Assembly (NCBI GenBank): GCA_026826555.1
Contig: JAKSZT010054324.1
Coordinates: 6,113,063 to 6,177,062, forward strand
Direction: 5' to 3'
Source of the DNA: Tolypeutes matacus
Lineage: Eukaryota > Chordata > Mammalia > Cingulata > Chlamyphoridae
DNA length: 64,000 nt
Position numbers and translations under genes: made by a program. Below the pieces are notes generated by a model that was given only the letters and a program-made list of their open reading frames with translations, was not told the origin of the DNA and did no database searches. Numbering within the stretch: the first letter of the stretch is position 1; each line of letters opens with the position of its first letter. Positions 1 to 11,372 of this stretch are shown here, one piece after another.

Positions 1-189
1 GTAATGTAGCTGGTTGGTGACAGAAGTTGTGCTTCTGGACAAGGTCCCTTTACTCAAGAGTCCAGCACTCTTTATTTCGCTATCTTTGGATAGAGTTTTA
101 TATAACAAGAGTGTGTTTTTATATGCCATATACACTCATGTGAAGCAGGGCATGGTGATGTGTTAGGGGAAGAGGTTGATATTTACTGA

Positions 190-360
190 GAAAATTCTGC
201 AAATCAGTCATTGTTCTAGGCTTTTAACTGTTCAGAAAACCAGGGCTCAAAAGGTTAAGTTTCTTATCCAAAGTTGCATACCAGATAAGAAAACAGAGTG
301 GGGATATTAACTAAAATATTCGATTCTACTCAGTACCTTGTCCAATTTGCCACTCTTCAC
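190..360 (-). repeat. MIR SINE fragment, antisense
   Basis: The stretch reads as the reverse complement of the MIR core. It has the degraded antisense CTCAGAGAGGTTAAG-type block (here gctcaaaaggttaag), followed by a decayed continuation. MIR is an ancient tRNA-derived SINE shared by all mammals. It is heavily diverged, so the edges are approximate. Sequence from 1 to about 190 shows nothing I can assign. Confidence 0.5.
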
Positions 361-594
361 CAATATCCTTATAACTGGTTTCCTTAGTTTAAAAGCAAAG
401 ATTATTAAACAAATACTATGCACTAGCAAAAGATATGACAGCTGAAAATAGAAAAGAATAAGGCACATACCTTGTCATTGACGAGTTCATAGGTCAGTGA
501 GTGAACAGCTATTAAGTATTTAAATAAACAATGATTTGCAATATGATGAGAAGTTATAGTGGAAGCGCATTCTTACCAGTAATAATAGGTGCAT

Positions 595-725
595 AAAGAA
601 ACTCAGAGGGGTCGGATGTGGCTCAACTGGTTGGGCGTCCGTCTCCCATATGGAGGGAACTGGGTTCGATCCCTGGGACCTCCCGATAAAAATAAAAAAA
701 AAAAAAAAAAAAAAAGAAACTCAGA
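595..725 (+). mobile_element. DAS-type tRNA-derived SINE monomer with 13-bp TSD
   Basis: A short SINE (608-712) lies between two copies of aaagaaactcaga at 595-607 and 713-725, a perfect 13-bp target-site duplication. The body has a pol III A-box-like tggctcaactgg and a B-box-like ggttcgatccc, then a short linker and an A-rich tail. It consists of the tRNA-like unit only and lacks the GC-rich body of the larger DAS copies elsewhere in the window. It is a non-autonomous retroposon moved by L1 machinery. A short open frame across it is not a gene. Confidence 0.85.
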
Positions 726-1384
726 ATTCTGTAATTGTTTGTCTTGCTCTCCTCAAATTAAAATTCAAATATTAGTCATATATTTGTTTATAGAATTTGT
801 CACATCCTAATTTATTAATCTTTTTATTTACCAGGATTTACATTTATCATTGTGTATTGGGCAATATTTACATAGCAAGCATTACAGTAATTATATTAAC
901 TATGCAACTTTTAACTGTTCAATCCTCTTATAAATTTACAATAAATTATTATTTGGAGTCACACTGTTAACTCTACCTTGAAGTTCCAAAGATGTCAAGG
1001 GTAGGAGTCAAAATTGAAAAGTAAAATGGAAGAATGGTGTTGGATTGTACATTTATTTTAACCTTATAGGGAAAATACCTACTACACTGAGAAATAAGAA
1101 TTCAATTTAGTCCACTAGGAGGAAAATTGATTTCTCCCAAAGAATATATCCCTTTGACTGTGAAAACAAGTACCACCCTCTCAGGTTTAAAATGTGTTAT
1201 ATATTAAATTATATCTTTATAAAACATTGCTAAAGTGAATTTGTGGTTTTGATTGTCTCTTCTGAATCAGAAATATGTGGTTTAGACAAATTTTTACAGT
1301 TAAGAGAAAAAAGTTGTGTCAGATTTATTTGTGCTTTTATTACCACTGCTAATAACACTTTAAAAGAACTTTAAATTTGTAAAA
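726..1384. other. Unassigned AT-rich sequence
   Basis: I see no coding region, RNA gene or recognisable repeat in this AT-rich stretch. Confidence 0.5.
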
Positions 1385-1560
1385 ATTTTTACATACATTA
1401 TTTGATCTTTCAAAGTATCCTGTAATTTCAACAATTGCTATCCCTATTATAGAAATAATGAAATTGTGACTCAGAGAGGTTTAAGTGACTAATGCTATTT
1501 CGCTCAGCTACTAAGAGTCTGAGATATTTCAACCCAGGTCATTATTATTCATACTTTTTC
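1385..1560 (-). repeat. MIR SINE fragment, antisense
   Basis: The antisense MIR core is visible as gactcagaggtt-like sequence (gactcagagaggtttaag), then a ctcagctactaagagtctgag block. It is ancient and diverged. It runs into a TA dinucleotide tract at about 1565-1586. Confidence 0.6.
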
Positions 1561-1564
1561 CATT

Positions 1565-1586
1565 TTATATATATATATATATATAT
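1565..1586. repeat. (TA)n microsatellite
   Basis: An almost pure TA dinucleotide run lies at the edge of the MIR fragment. Confidence 0.9.
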
Positions 1587-1671
1587 TCCGTTAATTGTAT
1601 GAAGAACCACATTTCTCTGGAATTGCCTGAAACTATTCTCCAATAAAATGTCACTGTATGCTTTTTTTATA

Positions 1672-2880
1672 TATGTAAAATTGTTTTAAAGTCAGATTTA
1701 TGTAATTTTCACAGAGAAAAATCACCCTTTTTAGTGGCTAGTTATATGAGTTTAGATAAACACATTCAGTTGTGTAACAGCATGACTAGCAAGACATGGA
1801 AGAGTCCCATCACTCCAACATATTCCCTCCTGCCATTGTAGTCCTCCCTCCAACTGCAATTTCTGGCAACAACTATTCTATATTCTGTCCCAATGGATTC
1901 ACCCTTTCTAGAATGCCTTAGTAATGGAATCATATAGGCAGGGCTGGCTTCAAGGACTTGTGACCTATGCAGTTACTCAGGACCCTGTGCTTAGAAAGGC
2001 CACATGCTTGGTTTAATGCTTTGCTGTTACCATATTGAAATTATTAATTTTTGAACAATAGACCCAATATTTTCATTTTTCATTGGACCCCACAAATTAC
2101 ATAGCCAGTCTTATACAAGTATGTAGGCTTCTGATTCTGGCTCCAATCCCTTAGCATAATGCATATAAGGTTTTTTCCATTTTGCTTTGTGCATATGTTG
2201 TTCGTTCCTTTTTATTGCCAAGTGGTTTTCCACTGTATGACTATATCACAGTTTATTTATTCACTCCTTAATTGAAAAACATTTTCATTTTTCCTAGTTT
2301 TGAGCAATTATGAATAAAGTAACTATAAATATCCACATAAAGCTTTTGATGTGAACATAAGTTTTATTTCTCCTAGATAGTATGGCTGCTGGGTTGCATT
2401 GCAGTGCATGTTTGTCTTACAAGAAAATTCTAAATTGATTTTGAAATTGATTGTACTATTTTACATCACCACAAGCAACATTTGAGAGAGCCAATTGCTC
2501 TATACCCTCAATGGCCCTTGGTATTGTCTTTTCTTTTTTTCATTTTAGCCATTTTAAGGTTAGTAGTATTATCTCAGTGTGGTTTCAATTTGCATTCTCC
2601 TAAGGACTAATGATGTTGAACATGTTTTCATGTACTTTTTAGCCATCAGTGTATGTTTTTATTGTAATGTCTTTTAAAATCTTTTGCCCAATTTTCATTT
2701 GGGTGATTTGTTTTCTTATTATTGATTTTTAAGGGTTCTTTATATATTCTGGATAAATTCCTTTATATTATGTGTTTTGCAGATATTTTTCCCAGTTGAT
2801 AACCTGTTTTTCCTTTTATTAATAGTGTCTTCAAAGAGCAGAAACTATATTATTTGAAAAATCTTCCTCTTGATAATGCA
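1672..2880 (-). mobile_element. Old L1 (L1M-type) 3' end, antisense, interrupted
   Basis: The plus strand reads as the complement of a mammalian L1 3' region. Recognisable blocks include the complement of 'amplified element three prime' phrases such as tttgagcaattatgaataaagtaactataaatatc, a ctgctgggttgcattg block, and ctcctaaggactaatgatgttgaacatg followed by ttctttatatattctggataaattcc. Many substitutions and indels mark an ancient, immobile copy. A separate element (1939-2112) is inserted inside it. The exact subfamily would need a repeat library search. Confidence 0.8.
1939..2112. mobile_element. hAT-like non-autonomous DNA transposon inside the old L1
   Basis: About 170 bp interrupts the antisense L1 between its catata and acaagtatg blocks. 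The segment starts cagggctggct and ends agccagtctta. The ends form an imperfect inverted repeat, as expected for a short hAT-type element, and the flanking L1 sequence resumes afterwards. The target duplication is too decayed to call, so edges may be off by several bases. A segmental insertion of other origin is possible. Confidence 0.5.
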
Positions 2881-3465
2881 TTGTTTGATTTTCTTCCATT
2901 AAATAATTGGGAAATGTACATGTTTGTTTTGTTTCCTAAGAGTCAAGGAGACTCTCTAGCCAGGAAGGCAAACAAAAAATTAATTCAGATGCTAACTATG
3001 ACACATTTTTTGTGACTTAGGATGTTGGTAGGTTCTGAGTCTGAGTCTAAGCTTTGGAAAAATAATACTGGATTTGATTAACACACTCCGTTATGAGTGA
3101 GAAGAAGTACTATCACAAGTTGACAACCTTGGCATTAACTGTATCTTGATCACCAAGAAAGTTATTGGATTTTCATTGATTTATCTGACTTGGCCATTAT
3201 ATTTATTATACTGATTCAGTGTTCTAATTGTAATTATTTTGCATATATAAAATTAAATTAACCCAACTATATAATAATTACATTAAATGTTACAAAATAC
3301 TCATTTTTCCTCCAAAGCTAATCCAATTTGGTTTGGCCAATATTATTCTGCTTATAAATTTATGTAAGAAATAAATCTAATGTTTGTTACACATTCATAT
3401 ACATATATACATATATATATACATTTCCACATATATGTATAAACATTAAATTCTCACAACTCTTA
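2881..3465. other. Unassigned AT-rich sequence
   Basis: No gene or clear repeat is visible, apart from a degenerate ATATAC-rich tract near 3395-3440. Confidence 0.5.
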
Positions 3466-3930
3466 GGGGTGTATATTAGTCAGCTGCTGCCACAACAATA
3501 CCATGTAACAAATCATCTCCAAACTTAGTGACGTGTAAGAAAAAACCTTTATTTTCATGCTCATGAAACTCCAGGTCACCTGCAGTTCAAAGACTTAGGG
3601 TAATTCAGCTCATCTGGTCTCAGCTCACATTAGTTTGGCGTGGCTTGGCTCCAGACTGAAAATTAGGATCAGGTTTGTTCTCAGTGCTCTCCATGATTTC
3701 TGGGATTAAAGGTTTCCCAGAGCACATTCATATGGCAATGGCAGTATAATAGAGCAAATTGAAACATGCAATGCCACTTCAGGCTTTTGCCCAGAATTGG
3801 CACACTGTCACTCCTGCCCACATTCCATTGGCCAAAGAAAGTGGCATGGCCTAATCCAGCCTAATGGGAGGGGACTATACCCCTTTCAATCTTATGAGGC
3901 ACATAAGGTCACGTGGCATAGAGATGAAGT
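3466..3930 (-). repeat. Old LTR-like interspersed repeat (MaLR/ERVL style), probable
   Basis: The stretch opens with tattagtcagctgctgccac, a typical antisense end of ancient mammalian LTR-type repeats. It continues with aacttagtg and an attggcacactgtcactcctgcc block near 3795, and closes with a cacataaggtcacgtggc block. I recognise the family style but not a specific name. There is no coding sequence. The edges are estimates. Confidence 0.45.
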
Positions 3931-3989
3931 ATGATTCTAATTATAGAATATACATGAAATATAATTCTAATAGGATTAAAATTATACTG

Positions 3990-4135
3990 AAAATTGGAAA
4001 AATTTTAAGAAAAATGATTTAGGAAATTGAGATATAGAAAGCCTAAATAACTAGCCTTAGATTACATGCAATGTCTTTCTAACTACTATGTGCTCATGCC
4101 AACAAACTCAGTTACTAACACATAGAAGGTGTAAA
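3990..4135 (-). repeat. MIR-like fragment, antisense
   Basis: The segment carries a decayed antisense MIR pattern: aaattgagatatagaaagcc, then taactagccttagattac and tctttctaactactatgtgctc. Weak but consistent. Confidence 0.4.
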
Positions 4136-4336
4136 TAATGACTGAATCAATACTTTGCATGTTACTCCTTCCAAACCAAAGAAAAAAGTTTTGTTGGGTT
4201 AAAAGTCTAAGTATTTTTAAAGTTGTTTATGGCATATTTGTATTTAATTTTGCTGTATTTTGTTCAGCCATTTTGGGAACAAGTCTGTGTATTAAATGAC
4301 AGCAAGGAAGAAAAAAATTGTACCTGGAGAAGTCTG

Positions 4337-4373
4337 TGCTCTTGAACAAGTCATCTGACCTTGTTCAAGAGCA
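4337..4373. repeat. Perfect 14-bp inverted repeat (hairpin)
   Basis: tgctcttgaacaag (4337-4350) is followed after nine bases by its exact reverse complement (4360-4373). It lies in otherwise unassigned sequence and is not part of a recognised element. Confidence 0.9.
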
Positions 4374-5369
4374 TACAGCAATATCAGTTATATTGGAAAG
4401 AAGATAAAAATGATGCTTACGAAAAAGTTCTAAGGTCTTTGGCGATACATTTTTATAATAAATCTTAAGGCAAAATGTGCTCCAGAATTTCATGAAAGGT
4501 AAGCTTTATTCTGACCATATATATATATAGAGAGAGAAAGAGCCATAAAAAGATGCAGCCTAAATTAAATATCTATATAGCACAGCTTTCTGTACCATGA
4601 AGATTCACTGAATTATCTTATTCATCTAAATTCGGTTTATGAAACTGAAATATTCATCTCAATCCATGATTTTTTTGAAAAACGAATGCTGAGGGCACAA
4701 CTAATGAGTTTTATATGGGTTTATAAAATCTGCTACTTTGTCCAAGAAAGGGGCTGCTTTGTGAAACAAGGCTTTCGCAAGATCTTTTTTGTTTGTTTAT
4801 TTCTCCATCTCCAATTTTTCCTTCATCTTTCTAACTTTTGTGTTTCTTTCTTACTCCATTTTCTCACTTAAACTTTGTTGCTCCCATCTTTTTAAAAAGC
4901 ATAATATTTCTGATTTTCTCCCTCTTATTTTCTATATTATCAGTTCTTCAAGGACAGAAAATGTGGCTTAGTCATCCCTGTCTCCTCCTTCTAAGAAGTA
5001 AAGAACTCAGAAAACCACAATGTCACAATAGCTCTTCTTTATCTATTTTTTACATTTTCCATATGCACATTCCACTAGTCAGCTTTAAATATGTTTCCTT
5101 ACAATATAGTGAGGGGACACCTTACAAATCAGTGACACCTTTAATTGTCCAAGCTTCTTAGAGAAATCATGAATTTTCCAAAAACCTTGGGCTATCTCAT
5201 ATTTGTTGCTTATATGGAAGACATTTGTAAAACTCTAAATGGTTTCTGAAATTACTATTCAAAAGACTAGTTCTTAGTTAAAGTGCTTTTATTATAATGT
5301 ATGATTCTTTGCAAATTAAAACAGAGGAAAATATAGTCCATTTTAAAAAGCAAACAATAATTCCACTCT
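4374..5369. other. Unassigned AT-rich sequence
   Basis: It has a TA/GA-rich microsatellite near 4518-4540. Short overlapping open frames near 4686-5161 encode low-complexity Phe/Leu/Ser-rich peptides with no recognisable domain. I regard them as chance frames. Confidence 0.5.
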
Positions 5370-6936
5370 GGACAGGATGGCACACACTTGTCTCTACTTG
5401 TTCCTCACCAGTAAGTACAACTAAACATCCTGGAAATAATTCAGCATGAATTCTGAAGGCAACTTACTTGGGACCCCAGGACTGGAAGAACAAATCCAAA
5501 CCCAGCATGTACCAACACCCAATCCAGCAACAGATGGTAGGGCAGGTAGGCTTATCCTGCTCTGATCTAACAGGAGTCCTGTCTATAATTAAAGGCCAGC
5601 CTGGCAGAACAGAGAGGGGGTATTGATCAGAAGTCCCACTTCTGTCATCAGAATGACAGCCCACAAAGTTGACCAAGATCAGCATGCTCAACTTCCAAAG
5701 CATGGTTGCTAAAATATCAGATTTAAATAGGACTCAATGTCTCCTAACATAATTGGCAAAATGTGCAGGATTCAATTGAAAATAACCCATCCTACGAAAA
5801 ACCAAGAAAATCACAACTTGAAAAAAAAATGACAATAACTGATGTCAACAGTACGATGATTCAGATTTTATAATTACCTGATGAATATTTTAAAGCAGCC
5901 ATCCAAAAAATGCTTCAACAATCAATGACAAATTCTCTTGAAACAAATGAAAAAGTAGAAAAGCTCAGCAAACAAATAGAAATTGTAAAAAAGGGGGGAT
6001 AAAAAGGAAATCATAGTACTGAAATATACAAAAATGGAAAATTTTTACAAAGGAATCTCACTTGATGGTCTCAATTTTAGAGTAGAGATGATCAATGGAT
6101 AGAATCAGTGAACTCAAGGAAAGAACAGCAAAAATCACACAATATTAACAGAAAAGGGAAAATAGACTGAAAAAAATTAAATTAACTCAGGAGGTTGTGG
6201 TATTTAAAAATATATATAATAATAAAGATCCACTTTGTACCTTTGAAGTTCCAAAAGGAGAGGAGAGAATGGGAGGAAGAATGTTTGAAGAAATAATGGT
6301 TCAAAAGTCCCCAAATTTGGTGAAAGACAAAATAAGGTACGTATTCAAGAAGCTGAATAAACTTCAAAAAGGATAAATCCAAAGTAATTCACTTCAAGAT
6401 ATACCATCATTAAACTTCTGAAATGAAAAATAAGGAAAAAAAAATCCTGAAAGCATACAGAGAGAAATGATACATTACCTAAAGGGAAATGCCAATTCCA
6501 TTGGCATGTTTTCTCATTTGAAGCTATTGAGGTCAAGGAAAAGAATTGTAAACTGTAAATTCTATATCCTGCAAAAAATATCTTTTAGGATATAAGGAAA
6601 ATAAAGGCATTCTCAGGAAAATGAAGGCTAAAAGAATTTGTATAAGAGAAGAACCACTCTTGATGACTGGATAAAGGAAGTTTTTCAAAGATAAAGTAAA
6701 TATAGAAGAATGAATCTTGGAACATAAAGAAGGAATAATGAACAATGAAAAGAGTGGAAATTTGGGTTCCTACAATAGAGTGTCCTCACAAGTTTTCCAA
6801 ATCTGAAATGATAATTAAAAATAATAACACCATTGGATATTCAATACAAGACAATTACTTTTACAAGTAGAGAAGCAAACAGTTCTAAATGAAAGTACGG
6901 TTTCCACAATTCACTTGAAGTGGTATATAAAAAAAA

Positions 6937-7195
6937 AATTTTTTTTGAGGTACTGGGACCAGGGATTGAACTCAGGACATTGTATGTGGGAGGCCGGCGC
7001 TCAACATCAGCTCCCCTGAGTTGGCTCCCTCTTCTGTTTGCTCGTTTTTTTGCCTTGTTTTGTGTTTGCTCATTGTCTGCTCATTGTTTTTGCTCATTGT
7101 TTGTTTGTTTTTTCTTTAGGAGGCAGGAGGAACCGAACCTGGGGCTTCCCATGTGGGAGGTGGGCGCTCAACTGCTTGAGCCACATCCGCTCCCC
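6937..7195 (-). mobile_element. DAS-type dimeric SINE, antisense
   Basis: Read on the minus strand, a tRNA-like unit begins at ggggagcggatgtggctc and has a B-box-like ggttcggttcc. A CAAACAATGAGC-rich linker follows, then a second decayed tRNA-like unit with gttcaatccctgg, then the A tail (T-run at 6937-6947 on the plus strand). Two tRNA-like units in tandem mark a dimeric SINE. The B box of the second unit has drifted. The 94-codon plus-strand frame across it is not a gene. No clear TSD was found. Confidence 0.8.
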
Positions 7196-7413
7196 AAAGT
7201 TTAATGTGTAATACCACAAGCAGCCACAAAGAAAAGTATCCAAAATTCTACACTCAAAAACAATATAAACAAATAAAATTTAATTCTAAAAACATTGCAA
7301 ATAACTCACAAGAAGGCAAGAAAAGAGGAACAGAGGAAAGATAAACATAAGAAACAGAAAAAAAAATAAAATGGCATAATTAGGAGACACATATCAATAA
7401 TTACCTTAAATAT

Positions 7414-7612
7414 AAATGGCCTATGGGAAGCGGCTGTGGCTCAATCAGTAGGGCTCCCGTTTACCATATGGGAGGCCCCGGGTTCGGTTCCCGGGGCCTC
7501 CTGGTGAAGGCAAGCCCGCCCGCACAGCGTGGTTAGCTGACCCAGCGAGCACAAGCAGCAAGGGGGGGATAAATGAATAAATAAATAAAATCTTAAAAAA
7601 AAAAATGGCCTA
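7414..7612 (+). mobile_element. DAS-III-like SINE with 10-bp TSD
   Basis: The SINE (7424-7602) is flanked by aaatggccta at 7414-7423 and 7603-7612. It has an intact-looking tRNA-like head with A-box-like tggctcaatcagtagg and B-box ggttcggttcc. The GC-rich body contains gctgacccagc and gcacaagcagcaagg, and the tail is aaatgaataaataaataaaatctt plus an A-run. It differs from the copy at 50,880-51,061 at only about three positions outside the tail, so both are fairly recent. It is inserted into the ancient L1. Confidence 0.93.
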
Positions 7613-7990
7613 AATATGCCAATCAAAAGAGAGATTGGCAGACTGGAAGGAAAAACAAAACCCAACCCTATGCTGTCTAAAGGAAACTAACCTCAAATTC
7701 AATGACTCAGGTTGAAAGTGAAATTATAGAAAAGATATGCCATGCAAACATGATTTTTTAGAAAATAGGAGGAATGACTATGTTATAGTAGATAAAAAAG
7801 AATTAAGGACAAAAAATTTGCTAGACACAAATAGGGGTATTACATAATTAAAAAATATCATTCCACCAGAAAAACAATAATCCTAAAGGAGTATGCAACA
7901 AACAACAAAGCCTCAAAATACAAGAAGCAAAATTTGATAGAGCTGTAAGGAGAAATAGTTCACAATCATCATTGGGGACTTCAACATTCC

Positions 7991-9110
7991 CAAGGACATT
8001 TTTACTCTTCTTAGTTTCCATGTTATATGATGTTATTCTTTTGTTTTGTTTTTTTTTTTTTGTAATTATCTTTTTACCCCTTTAAGTTAGAGACTATAAT
8101 AATTCTCTATATGTCACAATTTCTTTTTCAAAATCCCTTCTTGCAGCTCAGATGATCCTTGTAAAAATATTTCTCTTTTTACCAAATTATATCTTTAGAA
8201 GTTCTTTTAGTGATAGTTTACTGATGGTTAACAATTCTCTTGTTTTTTTTTTTTTTATGACTTTAATTTTCCTACTATTTCATTTCCCTGTATAATTCTA
8301 CTTTGATACTTATTTTCTGTTTTCTGTTATTAGTATTGAGAAGTTTGTTTCTAATTATTATTTCTTTTTAAAAATCAAGCTTTTTACCTCTGATTGCTTC
8401 TGAAATCTTCTTTTTTGTCTTCAGGATTCTGAGTTTCACTGTTTTGCTTACAGGTGTGCCCTTTTATATACTTATTGGGACTCTCAGTGTTTCCTGAGTC
8501 TGAGGATATATTATTTCATAAATTATGGAAAATTCTCAGCCATTATCTCTTTGTATATTGCCATATTATTTTCTTCTGGAACCACTCAGAAAAATGATGG
8601 GCCATTCCTGTTTTATCTTAAACATCTCTTAAATGCACCCCCCCCTTTCAATTTTTCAAAACATTTTGCTCCTCTGTGTAATTTATTCAGAACAGTTTTC
8701 CAGGTCATCAATTTCCTCTTCAGTTCTGTCTAATATGTATTTTACTCACCCACTGAGTTTTTAAATTATACTAAATTAAATATTTTATTTCCCATTTCTA
8801 GAATTTGGATTTCCCATTTGGATATACCTTGTCTTTTCTTTAAACTATACTTTGATTTCATATTTTCTTTATTTTAACACTTTATATATACTATTTTTAT
8901 AATTTGTATTAATATTTCAATTACCTAGAATACTTGAGAATATAATTCCTCTGCTTTGTTGTTCTCTTTTTTCTGCTGCAAACACAGTGATGTGTCTTTA
9001 AAAAAAATTGGATTGTTGTTGGGTCTTCATCTCTGGGAATTGTTTATAACCTGAGCTAATGATAAGTCACACCTGAGAATTTTTGCATTTTCTTTTGCCA
9101 GGAACCCAAT
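7991..9110 (-). mobile_element. Probable old L1-type fragment, antisense
   Basis: Blocks such as tttcctgagtctgagg, attctcagccattatctctttg, aggtcatcaatttcctcttcagttctg and tctagaatttggatttccc resemble the complement of the 5' portion of old mammalian L1s. The sequence is strongly diverged. T-runs occur at 8047-8061 and 8243-8257. The open frame at 8551-8733 is not a gene. The assignment rests on sequence style only. Confidence 0.45.
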
Positions 9111-9780
9111 GTCACCATAAATTTGGGATCACATTAATTTATAGACAATATTTCCTTAGATCAGTAAAATCATTTAAATTCAACCTCCAAATTTGAACAA
9201 AGAAAGGCATGTGCTTTAAAATTCTCAATAAAGATTGTTTTTCAAGAGGAGACAGGATGAAATAAGAGAATTATATTGCTTTTTCTCTTTGCTGAAAGAG
9301 ATATGCCATTTCCTAGTTCATTCCATCCTTGATACTGTACTTTTCAATGGTATCAAGGTTACATGAGGTCTTAGTTCCACTTTACCCAATTTTCACTCAC
9401 TCAAGACTTGACTTCAGTTCCTTTGTAGTTTATAAAATCCCAGTCCAAATGATTACAAAGATAGGCAAGTGTCCTGAATACATTTAGCTTCTGAGATAGC
9501 TTATGATTGTTATTTCCTGATGTAACTTTTCAAGCCTAACTGTGCATTTAAGGAGGAGGGGTATAATTTTTATGTAAAACTTGCTGGAAATATACATGAT
9601 ACATGAATATTTGAAGATTCAAAGTAAATGACCGAAAAATAAAAAGAATAATGGAATCAACTAAAGTTACGTGGTGCATAGGAATAAGAGACTGTAGGTA
9701 ACATTGGGAAGCTTACAAGTGTCATGTATTGTCAATAGCTATAATAAAAATAAATTAAATATTATGCTATATCAAAGTAT
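9111..9780. other. Unassigned sequence
   Basis: I see no gene and no confident repeat in this interval. Confidence 0.45.
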
Positions 9781-10880
9781 TTTATAAAGATAAACATCAA
9801 ACAAATGAAAAACAGAATATGAACCTTCAAAATTATCAGATGAAACATAAACCAAACCAAAAATTTAGAGCATGGAATACATTAGAAAAAAAAAAAACTA
9901 CAAAGACAAAGTCAGTTATTTAAAAGTACATGTCTGCATGGCAAAAATTATCCTTAATAATGTCAATTAAACAACAAAAATGGGAAATATTTGAAACATA
10001 GTTTATAAAGCTAATTTTCCTAAAATGTAAAGACAGTCCACAAATCAATAAATAAATAATCCAATGCCAAAAAATCACAAAGGACATGGAAGACAGTTCA
10101 CAGAAAACGAAATACATGTGTTTCTTAAGCATATGAAATGATTTCAACCTCATAAATATAGAGATACAAATTAAAACCACTACTGTATAAAACCTTTTAT
10201 TTATCCCATTAAAATATCAAAAAAGTTTGATTAATCATTATTGGCAAGAGTGTGGAAAAACTGTATTTCTGTATTGCTTACATATTGTTTATAATTTGAA
10301 AAATTGAGCACTTTCTACGCAAGACTCTTTAGCAATATCTAGCCAATCTAAAAATTAACAAATAATTCACCAAATGCCTTTATAATTTTAACCTAAAAAT
10401 AATAGCAGCCATATAAATAAACTGCATGAGAATATTCATTGCAGAATGGTTTATCATAGGCAAAGATTGGTAAATATTCTTAATGTTCATCATTGAGATT
10501 GTTGAGTCCATATAATAAAATACGAAAATAATAAAGCAACTCTGTATGTACTGATGTATGACAATTTCCACAGTAAGAAAAGAACAATTATACAGTGCAT
10601 AATACACTAACATGTATGTATGTCTTGCATCTACATATATATGTATATATATGAAAAAGTTAAATGTTATATCTATATATGTCCATATTTCATAGAATAT
10701 CTGAACTTGTACATAATAAACTTATAATAATAGTTGTCTCTAGAGATGAATTCTGGCTGGTTATGGGATGGGGTAGGAGTGAATATAACTTTTTAATTAA
10801 CCATTTTATCCTTTTAAATTTTGTACCATGCATAGGTATTATTGATTGCTCCAAGCCCTTCCTAGGTATTACCTTTTCAA
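9781..10880 (+). mobile_element. Ancient L1/HAL1-like 3' part, sense, decayed
   Basis: Phrases of the L1 ORF2 C-terminal/3' UTR region are visible on the plus strand: aagcatatgaaatgatttcaacctcataaatatagagatac, ggcaagagtgtggaaaaactg, and attgcagaatggtttatcatagg. Heavy decay and A-richness indicate age. Frames on both strands here (for example 9920-10180 and 10380-10613 on minus) are shadows. Confidence 0.65.
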
Positions 10881-11177
10881 AAATGAAGACTTTTCTTCTA
10901 AAAGGTACAAAAGTAAAACAAATGACTTTCAAAATTCCTCAATAGTTTTCTTGAAACGTGCTCATTCTATATGCAATTAACATAAACTGAATAACTATGG
11001 TTGCTAAAGGAATGCTTTAATGGTAACCATTTCTCTTTAAAGTTGGGAAAAAGTTTTCAATTCATATTATAATTGTGGAAGAGTCCATTCCACCAAAAGA
11101 GTATTTATTAACATACTCCTCCCATTGCCGCAAATCAAAGAATTATGCAGATCATGCAGAAAGAATGAGATTTCTAT

Positions 11178-11372
11178 AGTGGTGGTTTTCAAACTTGACA
11201 AGTGCTCTAGAATCAATAGGAAGGCCTGGTAAAACACTGGTTTCTGGCTATCATATGCTGAGTTTCTAATACAATAGATATTAGTTGGAACCTGAGAAAT
11301 TGCATTTCTAACAAGTTTCCAGGAGATGCTGATGCACACCTGTCCCGGGAAAACCATTTGAGAATGTTCTAG
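11178..11372 (+). mobile_element. MER5A-type hAT-Charlie DNA transposon
   Basis: About 190 bp match the eutherian MER5A layout. It opens tagtggtggttttcaaac, has central cctgagaaattgcatttctaacaag and caggagatgctgatgc, and closes ccatttgagaatg, the mirror of the start. MER5A is a short non-autonomous DNA transposon of hAT type, long inactive. The inverted terminal sequences are still partly visible. Confidence 0.85.

Larger units (their letters stand above)
5370..7990 (+). mobile_element. Ancient L1 (L1M-type): ORF1, inter-ORF and start of ORF2, decayed
   Basis: The plus strand carries the order expected of an old L1. An ORF1 coiled-coil region (aaagcagccatc, ttgaaacaaatgaaaaagtagaaaagctcagc) is followed by the ORF1 C-terminal region (ctgaaagcatacagagagaaatgatacattacc). 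Next come a long A-rich inter-ORF spacer and the ORF2 endonuclease start (gagagattggcagactgg, and cattggggacttcaacattcc, corresponding to the endonuclease GDFN motif). Frames are destroyed throughout. Two DAS SINEs (about 6937-7195 and 7424-7602) are inserted. Open frames on the opposite strand here are shadows of the A-rich L1 sense strand. Confidence 0.8.

Noticed and set aside
589..810. 73-codon open frame across a SINE
   Set aside because: It runs through the DAS monomer and its A-tail (poly-Lys), so it is a repeat artefact.
7424..7602. Possible tRNA genes in the DAS heads
   Set aside because: A and B boxes are present, but the sequences continue into SINE bodies and A-tails and are flanked by TSDs. 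They are SINEs and do not form mature tRNA ends.
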